NCBI GenBank assembly: GCA_030706745.1
Contig: JAUZNX010000002.1
Location: 124,001 to 188,000 of the forward strand
DNA: 64,000 nucleotides
Direction of reading: 5' to 3'
DNA from: Bacteroidota bacterium
GTDB lineage: Bacteria; Bacteroidota; Ignavibacteria; Palsa-1295
Each line of letters opens with the position of its first letter. The first letter of the stretch is position 1. A model generated the notes under the pieces. It was not told the DNA's origin. It ran no database searches and worked only from the letters and a program-made list of their open reading frames with translations. Position numbers and translations under genes: made by a program. This document shows, one piece after another, positions 25,584-40,083 of the stretch.

Positions 25584-26036
25584 ATGAGAAAGCTCCTTCT
25601 CCCATTGGCTGCTTGCAGTGGAATTCTTGTCGGATGTGCCTCCGGCCATCTTACGACTCCGTCAGGCCATCCTGAGATTGCAGTCCGTAACGCCGACTGG
25701 AAGCGTGCTTCCATCGCAATCGCGGAATACAATCTTTCGAAAGGCCGTGAATTCGACCATGTGAATCCAAATGAACTCGTGCTGTATGAGGCCGTACACG
25801 GCTCGGACGGAACAGATGAAATCCATAGCAAAACCGTCTATACGATTCTCCCTCGGAACGACAGTCTGGTGATTGAAAGCCATCGGTTCTTCACCTCAGA
25901 TCTTGACGATGAGGCAGTCAGCGAGGCACTCGATCAGGCAACGCTCGATCTCGAGCAGCAGGAGCTTGCGGAAATCGCACGAATGATGGAATCGAATAGT
26001 CAAGGAGAGATCGCGTCACCGGGGCGAGCCCAGTAA
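25584..26036 (+). CDS. Small lipoprotein, function unknown
   Basis: A 150-residue protein with a lipoprotein signal peptide (MRKLLLPLAACSGILVGC, lipid Cys C18). The rest is polar and acidic with a likely helical C-terminus (DEAVSEALDQATLDLEQQEL). No known domain seen. It is divergent from the TlpA-like gene, with about 150 bp between likely starts, so the two may share a regulatory region. Confidence 0.75.
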   Translation: MRKLLLPLAACSGILVGCASGHLTTPSGHPEIAVRNADWKRASIAIAEYNLSKGREFDHVNPNELVLYEAVHGSDGTDEIHSKTVYTILPRNDSLVIESHRFFTSDLDDEAVSEALDQATLDLEQQELAEIARMMESNSQGEIASPGRAQ

Positions 26037-26115
26037 TTCGAAGAAATAGGTTGGCAGCATCTGGACTCCGTGAGCATTCCTGCAATTCTCCCGTGTCGCG
26101 GATTGTTGCCATCGC

Positions 26116-27018
26116 GTGATTCGAAAAACATGCATTGCACTTCTTTTCTTCGTCGTCTCTCTGCCCGCGCTCGCTCAGCGTGGGACCAAGGTGCTTATCG
26201 TCGACGCGCATCCCGATGATGAGACGGCATACGCCGCGACTATCTATAAGTTGACACATGAGCTCGGAGGCTCGGTCGATCTTTGTGTCATTACCAATGG
26301 GGAGGCGGGATACAAGTACTCGACTTTGGCCGAACCATATTATCAACTAAAACTAACGAACGAAGACACGGGTCGAAAGTATCTTCCCCGAATTCGTCAT
26401 CAGGAGCTGGAAAACGCCGGGACGATCATCGGGCTTGGCAAAATCTATTTTCTCGACCAGCGTGATAATCGATATACGTTGAATCCGCACGAAGTACTGG
26501 ATAGCAACTGGAATATTCCATTCGTAAAATCCCGGCTCCAGCAGATCCTCGGCGATGGCCATTATGATTTCGTGTTTACGCTGCTTCCAACCGATTCGAC
26601 TCACGGGCATCATAAAGCGGCCTCAATCCTTGCGCTCGAAGCGGTAAAGGATTTCCGAGGCCCGCATCCGATTATACTTGCTGGTAGCAATTCGAAGAAG
26701 GGCGTGACGCCACGGATGGCGTATGGTCTTGCGGAATTCCCGATCACACACATTGCGAGCGGTCAGCCGGAATTCTCGTTCGATCGGACGCAGAGCTTTG
26801 GATTTCATCACGCGCTAAATTATAAGATCGTTGTCAACTGGGAGATCGCCGAGCATAAATCGCAAGGCACTATGCAACTCGGCATGAATGAAGGGGACAT
26901 CGAGGATTATTATTATTACGATATCAATCCACCGGAAGGACGAATGAAGGCCAAAGCCCTGTTCGACGCACTCGCGAAAAATTACTATCCGGAAGTCACG
27001 TATCCCGGTATTAAGTGA
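26116..27018 (+). CDS. PIG-L/LmbE-family deacetylase, exported
   Basis: A 300-residue zinc-dependent N-acetyl hydrolase of the LmbE/PIG-L family. The signal peptide ends ALA/Q (residue 20). The metal motif AHPDDE is at 31-36 (H32, D35), the second motif is VITNGEAG, and the third ligand is in HGHHKAASI. Family members deacetylate GlcNAc-containing lipids or glycans, or mycothiol/bacillithiol precursors; the signal peptide here points to an extracytoplasmic glycan or peptidoglycan-related substrate, an inference. Start is a GTG at 26116; no better start keeps the signal. Confidence 0.86.
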   Translation: MIRKTCIALLFFVVSLPALAQRGTKVLIVDAHPDDETAYAATIYKLTHELGGSVDLCVITNGEAGYKYSTLAEPYYQLKLTNEDTGRKYLPRIRHQELENAGTIIGLGKIYFLDQRDNRYTLNPHEVLDSNWNIPFVKSRLQQILGDGHYDFVFTLLPTDSTHGHHKAASILALEAVKDFRGPHPIILAGSNSKKGVTPRMAYGLAEFPITHIASGQPEFSFDRTQSFGFHHALNYKIVVNWEIAEHKSQGTMQLGMNEGDIEDYYYYDINPPEGRMKAKALFDALAKNYYPEVTYPGIK

Positions 27019-27057
27019 TGTCTTCTCTCCATATGTGGAATTGCATGATGCCGAATC

Positions 27058-28416
27058 ATGGCAGATAGCCCCAAGCTTCTTCGCTCACTCACACTCCGAC
27101 AGGCGACCGCGATCAACATGATCGACATGGTCGGAATCGGCCCATTCGTAACGATGGCGCTGGTGATTGACATTATGGCTGGCCCGCAATGCATTGTCGC
27201 ATGGTTGCTGGGCGCATTGCTCGCGGTGCTGGACGCCATGGTCTGGTCTGAACTTGGTGCGCGCTGGCCCGAGGCGGGTGGAAGCTTCATATTCCTGCGC
27301 AAACTGTATGGGGAGAATTCGTGGGGCCGATTTTTCTCGTTCTTGTTTATATGGCAAACGGTTTTTCAGGCTCCACTGGTCGTTGCCTCCGGCTCCATCG
27401 GATTTGCCGAGCATGTCGCGTACCTTATTCCACTCTCATCGCTTGAGCGGCGGATGGTATCTGGTGCGCTTGTCATCTTGATTACCTTCGCGCTCTATCG
27501 CCGGATAACAACTGCCGGACGAATATCCGTGGTATTGTGGGGTGTGCTCATACTCACAATCGGATGGATTCTTTTTGCAGGTGCAACGCACTTCGATCCA
27601 AAGCTCGCATTCACCTATCCATCGAATGCCTTCTCACTCACGCCAATCTTTTTCATTGTACTAGGACAAGCAATGGGGAAGAGTGTCTATAGCTTCCTCG
27701 GCTACTACAACGTTTGTCATCTCGGTGCGGAGATCCAGCAACCGGAGAAGAATATTCCGCGAAGTATGTTTATCTCCGTCCTGGGCATCGCGGCGATCTA
27801 TATCGCAATGCAACTATCGGTCTTGGGCACATTACCATGGCAGGAGGCTCGGCATTCGTCTTTCGTATTCAGTCTGATGTTCGAACGGATCTATGGCGAG
27901 ACAGGGGCGCAGATCGTAACCGTTTTGATTCTTGTGATCGCCTCTGCATCGCTTTTTTCCGCGTTGCTTGGCTATTCGCGAATTCCGTATGCGGCTGCAA
28001 AAGAAGGAGCCTTTTTTCCGATCTTTGCTCGCGTCCATCCCACGAAGAATTTCCCCCACGTTTCTTTGCTGGTTATGGGAGCGCTGGGCTTTATTTTTGG
28101 GGTATTCTTTAACCGCATGAGTGATGTCATCAGCGCGATCCTGGCGATGCGGATTCTGGTGCAATTTACTGGACAGACGTTAGGTCTCGTCCTCTGGCAC
28201 CGCTCGCCCGAGCGTGTCCGCGACCTGCCGTACCGGATGCCGTTCTTTCCGGTGCCGGCCATCCTGTCCATTCTGATTTGGCTGTTTGTGTTTTATTTTA
28301 CAGGACTGCCTTTCATCAGTGGGGCGCTCGGAGTAATCGCGGTAGGGGTGGTTGTATTCCTGGTCAGGTCGAAAGTCACGAAAGAGTGGCCGTATGCGGT
28401 TCCAGTAATCCCATAG
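27058..28416 (+). CDS. APC-superfamily amino acid permease
   Basis: A 452-residue integral membrane protein with about 12 hydrophobic segments. The first helix carries MIDMVGIGPFVTMAL, the APC-family G-[IV]-G unwound substrate region, and WSELGARWPEAGGSFIFLRK is the conserved loop after helix 2. Later SALLGYSRIPYAAAKEGAFF and FARVHPTKNFPHVSLL match the helix 8-9 signature. Substrate not determinable. It begins 39 bp after the PIG-L gene; co-transcription is possible but no functional tie is evident. Confidence 0.86.
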   Translation: MADSPKLLRSLTLRQATAINMIDMVGIGPFVTMALVIDIMAGPQCIVAWLLGALLAVLDAMVWSELGARWPEAGGSFIFLRKLYGENSWGRFFSFLFIWQTVFQAPLVVASGSIGFAEHVAYLIPLSSLERRMVSGALVILITFALYRRITTAGRISVVLWGVLILTIGWILFAGATHFDPKLAFTYPSNAFSLTPIFFIVLGQAMGKSVYSFLGYYNVCHLGAEIQQPEKNIPRSMFISVLGIAAIYIAMQLSVLGTLPWQEARHSSFVFSLMFERIYGETGAQIVTVLILVIASASLFSALLGYSRIPYAAAKEGAFFPIFARVHPTKNFPHVSLLVMGALGFIFGVFFNRMSDVISAILAMRILVQFTGQTLGLVLWHRSPERVRDLPYRMPFFPVPAILSILIWLFVFYFTGLPFISGALGVIAVGVVVFLVRSKVTKEWPYAVPVIP

Positions 28417-29003
28417 GGTGCCTCGCGGCAATGATGGGTGTGAGGCTTCCACAATATACAAACAATTCATTGAGTTTTCTCGGAATTCTTCGCACTAAAA
28501 GCAGGTTTGCTGTCCCGCGCGAAAAAGAGGGAGTGAATTAACAATAGACATCCGCTCTTAAGCGCAGCAGAGGTATCTGGGGCACGCAAAAACTGCCCGT
28601 ACTGCCAAAAAACCGTCTGTTTGTCTGCATTTCGCTGTATTGTTGAGCAAGTATGCTCTGACAATCTGAGAAGTTCAGCGGCAGGCACAACCGAAATGAC
28701 ATTGAACCGACACACCGCCTTTCTGGCCGGCGCCACGCGCCCGCGTGCCTGCCGCTTTGCATGCGTCGTCCATACCACGCTCTTCCTCTCAATGGTCACA
28801 CTTTGCGGGCAACCTCCGACATGGGGCGCATCCAATAGTAGATTTCGAAGATCCTTGTAGTTTGCGGTTTCCGCGGCCTTCCACAGGCCTCGCGCTTACC
28901 CGCGCTCAGTCGTGAGCGGGTGGAATCCCCGCCGCCACAAATTGAATGTGCATCGAGTAGCTACGAGCAGAGATAGATTTTTCAGTTTCCGATCAGAATA
29001 GAC
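28417..29003. other. 587-bp region upstream of rpoB without recognised gene
   Basis: An open frame at 28621-28860 has no recognisable similarity and poor composition, so I do not call it. No ribosomal protein gene (rplJ, rplL) is present, although these normally precede rpoB. The rpoB promoter and leader must lie here; GC-rich blocks near 28720-28760 and 28870-28940 could fold. Confidence 0.5.
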
Positions 29004-32000
29004 ATGGCGAAAGCAACCAAAACATCGAACGGCGTCGCGCTTTTGAATGGCACGCACGTCGCGGATAATGGCCGCATCTCTTTTTCGAAGATCCCGCGTG
29101 ACTATGAGTTGCCCGATCTTCTCGACGTGCAGCTCAAGTCGTTTCAGGAATTTCTTCAGGAGGGCATCCCCATCGCCGACCGAATCGCGATGGGTCTCGA
29201 ATCGGTCTTCCAGTTGAATTTCCCGATTATCGATTCGCGCGAGACCTTCACGCTCGAGTATCTCGATTATCGATTGGAAAAGCCCCGGTATAGCGTGCAG
29301 GAGTGCCAGGAGCGCGGGCTGACATATAGCGTGCCGCTGAAGGCTCGTTTGCGTCTCAGTTCGAAGAATCAGGACGAGAAGTCCGAAGATTTTGTCGAGA
29401 CGGTCGAGCAGGAAGTGTTTCTGGGCAACCTTCCGCAGATGACCGAGCGCGGAACATTCATCATCAATGGCGCCGAGCGCGTCGTTGTCTCCCAGTTGCA
29501 TCGTTCGCCGGGTGTCTTCTTTGGCGAGAGCCTTCACCCGAATGGAACCCCGATCTATTCCGGTCGTGTCATCCCGTTCCGCGGAAGCTGGGTCGAATTC
29601 ACGACCGATATTAATAATGTCCTCTGGGCCTACATCGATCGGAAAAAGAAATTTCCGGTGACGATGCTGCTCCGTGCACTTGGATGGTCGAGCGATGAGG
29701 ATATTCTCCAACTCTTCGGGCTTGTCCATGAAGTTGATGTCAAGTCGGCAGATCTTCCCGGATACATCGGTAAGCTGGTTGCGAGCGATGTCATCGATAT
29801 GAATACCGGTGAGATTTTTCTTTCGAAGGATTCAACCTTCACGGAAGAATCGGTCGAACGTCTGAAATCCAGTGGCGTCCGCAAAATCAAGTTCATGGAT
29901 TTGGAGGACACCGGAGGTTCGGTGATTCTGAATACAATCGCGAAGGACCCTTCGCGTTCGACCGATGATGCCTACGAGGCGATCTATCGAGTGATGCGTT
30001 CGAGCGAGGCCCCGGATATGGAAGCCGCTCGCGGGTTGCTCGAAAAATTGTTCTTTAACCAGAAGCGCTACGATCTTGGATTGGTCGGACGCATCCGGTT
30101 GAACCAAAAACTGCACGAGGCGACGGCGCTTGGCATCCCGAACGAGATCACGACGCTGACCAAAGAGGACATCGTTGAAATTCTCAAGTACATCATCCGG
30201 CTTCAGCTTGGTAAAGCCGCCGTCGATGACATCGATCATCTTGGCAATCGCCGCGTGCGCACTGTCGGCGAACAGCTCGCGCAGCAGTTTAATATCGGAT
30301 TGGCCCGCATGGCGCGCACGATCCGCGAGCGCATGTCAATCCATGACGAGAAGGTCGGCCCGGCCGATCTTGTGAATGCGCGAACCGTAACGAGCGTAAT
30401 CAATACGTTCTTCGGCACCAATCAGCTTTCGCAGTTCATGGATCAGACGAATCCGCTGGCCGAAATGACGCACAAGCGCCGCATGTCTGCCCTCGGACCT
30501 GGTGGTCTTACTCGTGAGCGTGCCGGCTTCGAAGTCCGTGACGTTCACTATACTCATTACGGTCGCCTCTGCCCGATCGAAACGCCGGAAGGACCGAACA
30601 TCGGTCTTATCTCGTCGCTGTCGGTTTATGCTCGCGTCAATGAGTTCGGATTCCTCGAGACGCCGTATCGAATGGTGAAGAACGGCAAGGTCTCGAGTGA
30701 TATCACCTATCTCACGGCCGATGACGAGGAAGATAAGATCATTGCGCAGGCGAATCATCCGCTCGATGAGAAAGGACATTTCGTCGGCGATCGCATTAGT
30801 GCTCGCCAGTTCGGTGATTTTATTGTCGTTGCCCCGGACGTCATTCAATATATGGATGTCGCGCCATCGCAGATCGTCTCGGCAGCCGCGGCGTTGGTGC
30901 CGTTTCTCGAGCATGACGATGCAAACCGCGCGCTCATGGGTTCGAATATGCAACGCCAGGCGGTGCCATTGCTTCGTCCCGAAGCGCCTCTTGTGGGTAC
31001 AGGGTTCGAAGGCAAGATCGCTCGCGATTCACGTGCATTGATTCTCGCCGAACGTGATGGAATTGTTGAGGCTGTCGATGCCGAACGCATTCTCATGGTC
31101 TATGACGATGAAGGCACACCGAATGAGATACTTGCTTCATTCGATGACCGTCGCCGTCGTGAGTACAAGCTCGTAAAGTTCTTCCGCACCAATCAGGACA
31201 CATCGATTACGCAGCGTCCTTCGGTCAAGCAGGGGCAACGGGTGGCGAAGGGTGATGTGCTCGCGGATTCGTCTTCGACGGAGCTCGGCGAACTTGCACT
31301 GGGACGCAACGTCCTTGTTGCCTTCATGCCGTGGCGCGGATATAACTTCGAGGATGCCATCGTCATCAGCGAGCGCGTCGTCTCCGAAGATATTTACACG
31401 TCGATCCACATCGAAGAATTTGAGCTTCACGTCCGAGACACGAAGCGCGGCGAGGAAGAACTCACGCGTGAAATTCCGAACGTCTCCGAAGAGGCGACCA
31501 AAGATTTGGACGAGAGCGGCGTCATTCGCACTGGTGCGGAAGTTAAAGAAGGCGACATTCTGATTGGAAAGATTACGCCGAAAGGCGAGACCGATCCAAC
31601 GCCGGAAGAGAAGCTGTTGCGCGCGATCTTCGGCGATAAGGCCGGCGACGTGAAGGACGCTTCGATGAAAGCGCCTCCCGGCATCAAGGGTGTCGTTGTT
31701 GATACGAAGTTGTTCTCGCGTAAAGGTCTCAAGAAAGAGGGCGAGGAAAAACGCGAAGAGAAGCGCCGGATCGATCTCATTGAGAAGACCTACAAAGATC
31801 AACTCGATGACACGAATCGGAAACTTGCCGAGAAGCTTCTGAAAGTCTTGGATGGTGAAACATCCATTGGCGTTCGCGATCTCGATGGTGGCGCAGTGAT
31901 CCGTTCGGGAGTCCAATTCAAGCACGATACATTCTTTTCGCGCCTGGATGAGATCGAGCGTCTTTCGGTCGGTACCGATTGGATCGACGATCGTCGCAAG

Positions 32001-32840
32001 ATGAATCAGGTCCGTCGCATTTTCGAAGGATACTGGATCAAACGCGAGGACATCGATTCGGACGTCCGCCGTGAACGCTCGAAAGTTGGACTGGGCGATG
32101 AACTCCAGCCTGGCATTATGCAGATGGCCAAGGTGTACGTTGCCAAGAAGCGCAAGCTTTCCGTGGGTGACAAGATGGCTGGACGCCATGGTAATAAGGG
32201 TGTCGTTGCCAAGATCGTCCCAATTCAGGACATGCCATTTCTCGCGGATGGAACGCCGGTCGATCTCGTGCTCAACCCGCTCGGCGTACCAAGTCGTATG
32301 AACATTGGCCAGCTTTACGAGACAGCCCTTGGCTTTGCGGCAAAGAAGCTCGGCGTTCGTTTCGAGACTCCGATCTTCGATGGCGCTCACTGGTCTGATG
32401 TCCAAAGCTACCTGGAGGAGTCGGGGCTCGATGTCGATGCCCGGACAGAACTCTACGACGGACGAACGGGCGACAAATTCGATCAGCGCGTTACCGTCGG
32501 TGAGATCTATATGATGAAGTTGTCGCATTTGGTCGATGATAAGATTCATGCTCGGTCGATCGGACCATACTCCCTGATCACACAGCAGCCGCTCGGTGGA
32601 AAAGCGCAGTTCGGCGGGCAGCGGTTTGGAGAGATGGAAGTCTGGGCGCTCGAAGCCTACGGTGCAGCGCATGCCTTGCAGGAGATTCTGACTGTGAAGT
32701 CGGATGACGTGCCGGGCCGCTCGAAAGTCTACGAGGCCATCGTCAAGGGCGAGAATATGCCCGAGCCGAGTGTGCCCGAGTCATTCAGCGTACTTGTGCG
32801 CGAGCTTCAGGGCTTAGGCTTGGAAGTTCGGATCGATTAA
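29004..32840 (+). CDS. rpoB: RNA polymerase beta subunit
   Basis: A 1,278-residue beta subunit. The rifampicin cluster I region (from ~residue 469: [17 protein letters not shown] then [19 protein letters not shown]) keeps the wild-type Asp, His and Ser positions, so no resistance substitution is visible. Other hallmarks are [42 protein letters not shown] and the C-terminal [21 protein letters not shown]. An RpoB flap and insert of ordinary size are implied by length. It is followed after 90 bp by rpoC, but the usual rplKAJL cluster upstream is missing. Confidence 0.98.
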   Translation: MAKATKTSNGVALLNGTHVADNGRISFSKIPRDYELPDLLDVQLKSFQEFLQEGIPIADRIAMGLESVFQLNFPIIDSRETFTLEYLDYRLEKPRYSVQECQERGLTYSVPLKARLRLSSKNQDEKSEDFVETVEQEVFLGNLPQMTERGTFIINGAERVVVSQLHRSPGVFFGESLHPNGTPIYSGRVIPFRGSWVEFTTDINNVLWAYIDRKKKFPVTMLLRALGWSSDEDILQLFGLVHEVDVKSADLPGYIGKLVASDVIDMNTGEIFLSKDSTFTEESVERLKSSGVRKIKFMDLEDTGGSVILNTIAKDPSRSTDDAYEAIYRVMRSSEAPDMEAARGLLEKLFFNQKRYDLGLVGRIRLNQKLHEATALGIPNEITTLTKEDIVEILKYIIRLQLGKAAVDDIDHLGNRRVRTVGEQLAQQFNIGLARMARTIRERMSIHDEKVGPADLVNARTVTSVINTFFGTNQLSQFMDQTNPLAEMTHKRRMSALGPGGLTRERAGFEVRDVHYTHYGRLCPIETPEGPNIGLISSLSVYARVNEFGFLETPYRMVKNGKVSSDITYLTADDEEDKIIAQANHPLDEKGHFVGDRISARQFGDFIVVAPDVIQYMDVAPSQIVSAAAALVPFLEHDDANRALMGSNMQRQAVPLLRPEAPLVGTGFEGKIARDSRALILAERDGIVEAVDAERILMVYDDEGTPNEILASFDDRRRREYKLVKFFRTNQDTSITQRPSVKQGQRVAKGDVLADSSSTELGELALGRNVLVAFMPWRGYNFEDAIVISERVVSEDIYTSIHIEEFELHVRDTKRGEEELTREIPNVSEEATKDLDESGVIRTGAEVKEGDILIGKITPKGETDPTPEEKLLRAIFGDKAGDVKDASMKAPPGIKGVVVDTKLFSRKGLKKEGEEKREEKRRIDLIEKTYKDQLDDTNRKLAEKLLKVLDGETSIGVRDLDGGAVIRSGVQFKHDTFFSRLDEIERLSVGTDWIDDRRKMNQVRRIFEGYWIKREDIDSDVRRERSKVGLGDELQPGIMQMAKVYVAKKRKLSVGDKMAGRHGNKGVVAKIVPIQDMPFLADGTPVDLVLNPLGVPSRMNIGQLYETALGFAAKKLGVRFETPIFDGAHWSDVQSYLEESGLDVDARTELYDGRTGDKFDQRVTVGEIYMMKLSHLVDDKIHARSIGPYSLITQQPLGGKAQFGGQRFGEMEVWALEAYGAAHALQEILTVKSDDVPGRSKVYEAIVKGENMPEPSVPESFSVLVRELQGLGLEVRID

Positions 32841-32851
32841 GTGACTTAAGA

Positions 32852-32881
32852 GACCGATAGGACCAACCAGTCCTATCGGTC
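32852..32881 (+). repeat. 12-bp-armed hairpin in the rpoB-rpoC spacer
   Basis: gaccgataggac (32852-32863) and gtcctatcggtc (32870-32881) are perfect inverted arms around a 6-nt loop caacca, 11 bp after the rpoB stop. There is no following T-run, so it is probably not a full terminator. It could be a processing or attenuation site, or a member of the palindromic repeat class seen in the alpha operon. Confidence 0.7.
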
Positions 32882-32930
32882 CAGTTCGACAAAAGTTAGA
32901 AGAGTTTTAGAAGAAGGATTAGGAGACACT

Positions 32931-37211
<4,281 letters not shown>

Positions 37212-37264
37212 GTTCATCGTCTCCCTACCGATTCGGTAGAGTATTGGGTGAGGGTTCTTTTTTC

Positions 37265-37297
37265 AGCCCCGGCCATCACATGGCCGGGGCTTTTTTT
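37265..37297 (+). terminator. Rho-independent terminator of rpoBC
   Basis: An 11-bp perfect GC-rich stem (agccccggcca at 37265-37275, tggccggggct at 37281-37291), a 5-nt loop and a run of seven T. Textbook intrinsic terminator 54 bp after the rpoC stop. Confidence 0.95.
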
Positions 37298-37564
37298 CTG
37301 GCCAGTCCCAAGTTGTGCCCTCGCGCAGTTTTGCGCTTGAGGCAGCCCAGTTCACCGAGCCAGCTAAAATCCAGTGGGATTCAGTAACGAAGAGAACCCC
37401 TTCCACCCTATATAACGCGATTGGGGTGTCGATCTGCTTCAAGTACATCATAAAAATATATACTTTGGCGCGGAATTCATGCAATATTCATACAGGTACT
37501 AAATCTACCGTGTATTCCTTTTTCTTAATGCAAAGAACTGAAGGACGACGAAGGGGTTCAGGGC
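37298..37564. other. Spacer before the cassette array
   Basis: No supported gene. An open frame at 37315-37587 runs into the array leader and looks non-coding. The promoter of the first array gene may be in the A/T-rich part near 37440-37540. Confidence 0.4.
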
Positions 37565-37617
37565 AGAAATCAAGCCCTATGGAATGATGCCATTATCCGG
37601 GTGTTTCGAGGAGCGAA

Positions 37618-38469
37618 ATGGCTTCCTTCCGATTCGCGATCGTCTTTCTACTTCTCCTGTATTTCGTGCCACAGTGCGAAAGCCAGAAGCGAAAGTGTTC
37701 ACTGATTTTTCGATTTAACGGAATGTCGCAGAGCGTTGGTTTTCGCACTACTCTCACCAACCTCGTCTACAAGTCACCAGGGGACACAATCGCCTGTAGT
37801 TTCAAGCCAGCATTCGAGATCGATACAGTTATCGAATACCGGGACACAATGAGTTTGGTCGATAGTCTGGATGGACGATCATATTCCATGTCGTTCGTCT
37901 ACGATTCTTCAACCCAAGTTGTGAAAAATCTGCGGGTGCGAATGGACTCGAATTGGCATGATCACTCCCCTTACCATTATCCGGAGGTATCTGGCACAGG
38001 CGCTTATTTGGCTTGGTCATTTAGAGAAGACTTCGATTCCTTATTGAACGGGAAAGGCACGTCCTTCCTATCAATAATGACTCGTCCGTTGCAAGGTCTT
38101 TACGCTTGGTCGTTCTCATTTTTCGGTGGTACTTTCGATCCAGTAAGGTACTATGAAGAGGGCAATCAAAACGAAACGGGAATCGAGACCGATACCGTTA
38201 CACTAAGGGTTTCCTTCCCATCGAATCGTGTTGTTCAACTTTCTGCAGACCCACCATTCACTCTTGCCAATTCTCAATCTGGTTATGTCGCAAGTTTCCG
38301 GACTAGTAAAATAGTGCGCTCACTTCAACTCTTCAACTTGTTGGGTCAGCCGGTTGCTTCGATGCAGATCGCCACAGGTGCCGGTAGCATCAACATTCCA
38401 ATTCTTCCTCCCGGCTGCTACTTCGCCCGGCTGGGCACCGAGGTCGCGAAGTTTTGCGTGGCGGAGTAG
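37618..38469 (+). CDS. Array surface protein 1, secreted, T9SS tail
   Basis: A 283-residue protein with signal peptide MASFRFAIVFLLLLYFVPQC, variable beta-rich middle and C-terminal sorting domain (LQLFNLLGQPVASMQI, then ILPPGCYFARLGTEVAKFC and VAE). It shares with its paralogues a motif of the form S-x-F-x-x-D-(S/T)...V-x-x-L (MSFVYDSSTQVVKNLRV). First unit of the array; the leader upstream (from 37565) is related to those at 38489, 39957 and 41485. Function unknown. Its ending differs from the other copies by VAE instead of VVE. Confidence 0.8.
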   Translation: MASFRFAIVFLLLLYFVPQCESQKRKCSLIFRFNGMSQSVGFRTTLTNLVYKSPGDTIACSFKPAFEIDTVIEYRDTMSLVDSLDGRSYSMSFVYDSSTQVVKNLRVRMDSNWHDHSPYHYPEVSGTGAYLAWSFREDFDSLLNGKGTSFLSIMTRPLQGLYAWSFSFFGGTFDPVRYYEEGNQNETGIETDTVTLRVSFPSNRVVQLSADPPFTLANSQSGYVASFRTSKIVRSLQLFNLLGQPVASMQIATGAGSINIPILPPGCYFARLGTEVAKFCVAE

Positions 38470-38545
38470 AGGGCGCACGATTCTCCGTGAGGTCACAAAT
38501 CAAGCCCTGTGGAATGATGCTGCACGCCGCATGTTCCGATGTGAG

Positions 38546-39307
38546 ATGACATTCTACCGATTCACGATCGTCTTCGTGGTTCTGTTGCTCGCTGGACGAG
38601 CGTCGGGGCAAATTGACTCGAACTCACTTGTCACGATCAAAACCTCTGATGCGTCGGCAGGCTGCACAATGACGATATTCGATACCGGGCGTCCTGCTGG
38701 AACGTACTCTCCTTATTTGAGCACTATTTGTGATCGTACTCTTCCTCTACGAGAAATGAAGTCGACGAACTATCCTTACGGCATTAGTTTCGACTTATCG
38801 CTCGACACTGCAAACAAGATGGTCAAGTACCTTCGTATCTATAACGCCCAGTGGTACCAGACGCACATCACTGTGTATGATCTCCCCGGAAATTCGTATT
38901 TCACTTTAAGATTTGAAGACTTGCCATACCAACAACTCAAAAGTGGGATTCTGCTTCAAGGTATCTTTGAGTGCACATACACCTTTCAGTCTGGAATAAA
39001 TTGGATGGGAAGTCCTCGTGTATGGTTTCAAGGCTTTTGTAGCGACTCTGGCCATCTAACGGATACTCTCACATTGTCTATTGTTCCAGCCACATTTCGA
39101 GATGTTAGAGGCTCGTATCGTGAGAGGTCCGAGGACGAAGGAATGGTGGTGATCTGCGATCAACTCGGTAGGGCCATCCGTTCAGTACAAAGGAAAGTAT
39201 ATGAGAGCGGGGTACGAGGAATGATTGCCCATTTTTCTTTTCTTCCTCCCGGCTGCTACTTCGCTCGGCTGGGCACCGAAGTCTCGAAGTTTTGCGTGGT
39301 GGAGTAG
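38546..39307 (+). CDS. Array surface protein 2, secreted, T9SS tail
   Basis: The frame stays open upstream to 38354, but that part overlaps the previous gene and translates its tail in another frame. The ATG at 38546 opens the conserved signal peptide (MTFYRFTIVFVVLLLAGRASGQ), so 253 residues. The middle has the paralogue motif GISFDLSLDTANKMVKYL and little other similarity to copy 1. The end is the common tail FLPPGCYFARLGTEVSKFC plus VVE. Secreted and probably surface-attached by T9SS; role unknown. The TA pair at 39346 follows 38 bp later. Confidence 0.8.
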   Translation: MTFYRFTIVFVVLLLAGRASGQIDSNSLVTIKTSDASAGCTMTIFDTGRPAGTYSPYLSTICDRTLPLREMKSTNYPYGISFDLSLDTANKMVKYLRIYNAQWYQTHITVYDLPGNSYFTLRFEDLPYQQLKSGILLQGIFECTYTFQSGINWMGSPRVWFQGFCSDSGHLTDTLTLSIVPATFRDVRGSYRERSEDEGMVVICDQLGRAIRSVQRKVYESGVRGMIAHFSFLPPGCYFARLGTEVSKFCVVE

Positions 39308-39345
39308 CGGGGCACTACTATTTGGCCTGGCAAGTTCAAAAAAGC

Positions 39346-39576
39346 ATGGACAGAGATTTTGAATCGATTGCGGCCGACGCGGAGCGCCTCGACACCCGCG
39401 AGCAAATTCTACTTGCGCAGCGGCTCATGCGAAACGCAGGTCCGAGCCATGAGCACCGCGAGGCGTGGCTCGCGGAATCACAGCGACGAGCGGAGGCATA
39501 CGATCGCGGGGAAATGGAGGCCTTCGATGGTGACGATGTGATGCGAGAATTGCATCAATTGATTCGCAGCAAGTGA
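39346..39576 (+). CDS. Antitoxin of the Unstab_antitox (addiction module component) family
   Basis: A 76-residue acidic helical protein starting MDRDFESIAADAERLD at 39346 (a start at 39292 would overlap the preceding tail). The pattern of REQILLAQRLM followed by WLAESQRRAEAYDRGEMEAF and DDVMRELHQLI is that of PF09720-type putative addiction module components. It overlaps the toxin start by four bases (GTGA), giving translational coupling. The family neutralises a RelE/ParE toxin and may autoregulate the pair. Confidence 0.85.
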   Translation: MDRDFESIAADAERLDTREQILLAQRLMRNAGPSHEHREAWLAESQRRAEAYDRGEMEAFDGDDVMRELHQLIRSK

Positions 39577-39863
39577 ATTTCCGGATTATCTCGCCGGCAA
39601 AAGAAGAGCTGGCCGAATCCGCACTGTTTTATCTGCACGAGAGTCCTCAGGCAGCGTTCGATTTTGAGGTCGAAGTCGATGCAGCCTTGACGGCGATCAG
39701 GGAAGCTCCAACCCGGTACCGAATCCACGCTCGCGATATTCGGGTTAAAGAACTCGACCGGTTTCCGTTTTCACTTTACTATCGCACTAAAGGAGAAGAG
39801 ATACTGATCCTTTCCGTTGCGCACAACACGCGCATGCCCGATTTTTGGATCGATCGAGTCTGA
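39573..39863 (+). CDS. RelE/ParE-family toxin
   Basis: A 96-residue ParE/RelE-fold toxin: FRIISPAKEELAESALFY, SPQAAFDFEVEVDAAL, REAPTRYRIHARDIRVKEL, FPFSLYYRTKGEEILIL and VAHNTRMPDFW. This is the ParE-like pattern (two N-terminal helices then beta sheet with FPFxxxY), so the target may be gyrase or ribosome-bound mRNA; it cannot be decided. Starts with GTG overlapping the antitoxin stop. An orphan copy of the T9SS tail repeat begins 11 bp after its stop. Confidence 0.87.
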   Translation: MNFRIISPAKEELAESALFYLHESPQAAFDFEVEVDAALTAIREAPTRYRIHARDIRVKELDRFPFSLYYRTKGEEILILSVAHNTRMPDFWIDRV

Positions 39864-39874
39864 GGTTGATTGTT

Positions 39875-39937
39875 CCTCCCGGTTGCTACTTCGCCCGGCT
39901 GGGCACCGAAGTCGCGAAGTTTTGCGTGGTGGAGTAG
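39875..39937 (+). repeat. Orphan T9SS-tail repeat after TA module 1
   Basis: A full 63-nt copy encoding PPGCYFARLGTEVAKFCVVE and stop, but with no gene attached: the toxin stop lies 11 bp upstream in a different frame. The similarity extends a few codons further left (IV before PPG). Sequence to the right is the next array leader. Confidence 0.88.
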
Positions 39938-40083
39938 CGGGGCATGCGATTCGCGGTGAGGTCACAAATCAAGCCCTCTGGAATGATGCCCTTATCGGCG
40001 TGTTTCGACTTGCGAAATGTCTTCCTACCGATTAGCGATCATCTTTGCGCTTCTTCTGCTCGCCGGGCGGGCGGCCGGGCAGA
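39884..40083 (+). repeat. 200-bp direct repeat, copy A
   Basis: Near-identical (about five mismatches, no gaps) to 41412-41611, at an offset of exactly 1,528 bp. It covers the orphan tail, the leader and the signal peptide codons of the next surface gene. Confidence 0.9.

Noticed and set aside
25434-25649. Longer N-terminus for the TlpA-like protein
   Set aside because: It would overlap the divergent lipoprotein gene at 25584 and lacks any conserved residues.
28621-28860. Possible 79-residue gene upstream of rpoB
   Set aside because: No ribosome-binding site, Cys/Arg-rich composition and no recognisable similarity; treated as non-coding.
30421-30530. Rifampicin-resistance substitutions in RpoB
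   Set aside because: The Asp, His and Ser residues of cluster I are all wild type; the Met before SALG is not a known resistance position I can support.
31137-32672. A 511-codon minus-strand frame opposite rpoB
   Set aside because: Same reason: shadow of rpoB; composition rich in Arg, Leu and Asp as expected of antisense reading.
37315-37587. Possible 90-residue gene after the rpoC terminator
   Set aside because: Runs into the array leader, no start signal and no protein-like pattern.
38354-38545. N-terminal extension of surface gene 2 upstream of 38546
   Set aside because: It translates the preceding gene's tail and the leader in another frame; the signal peptide starts at 38546.
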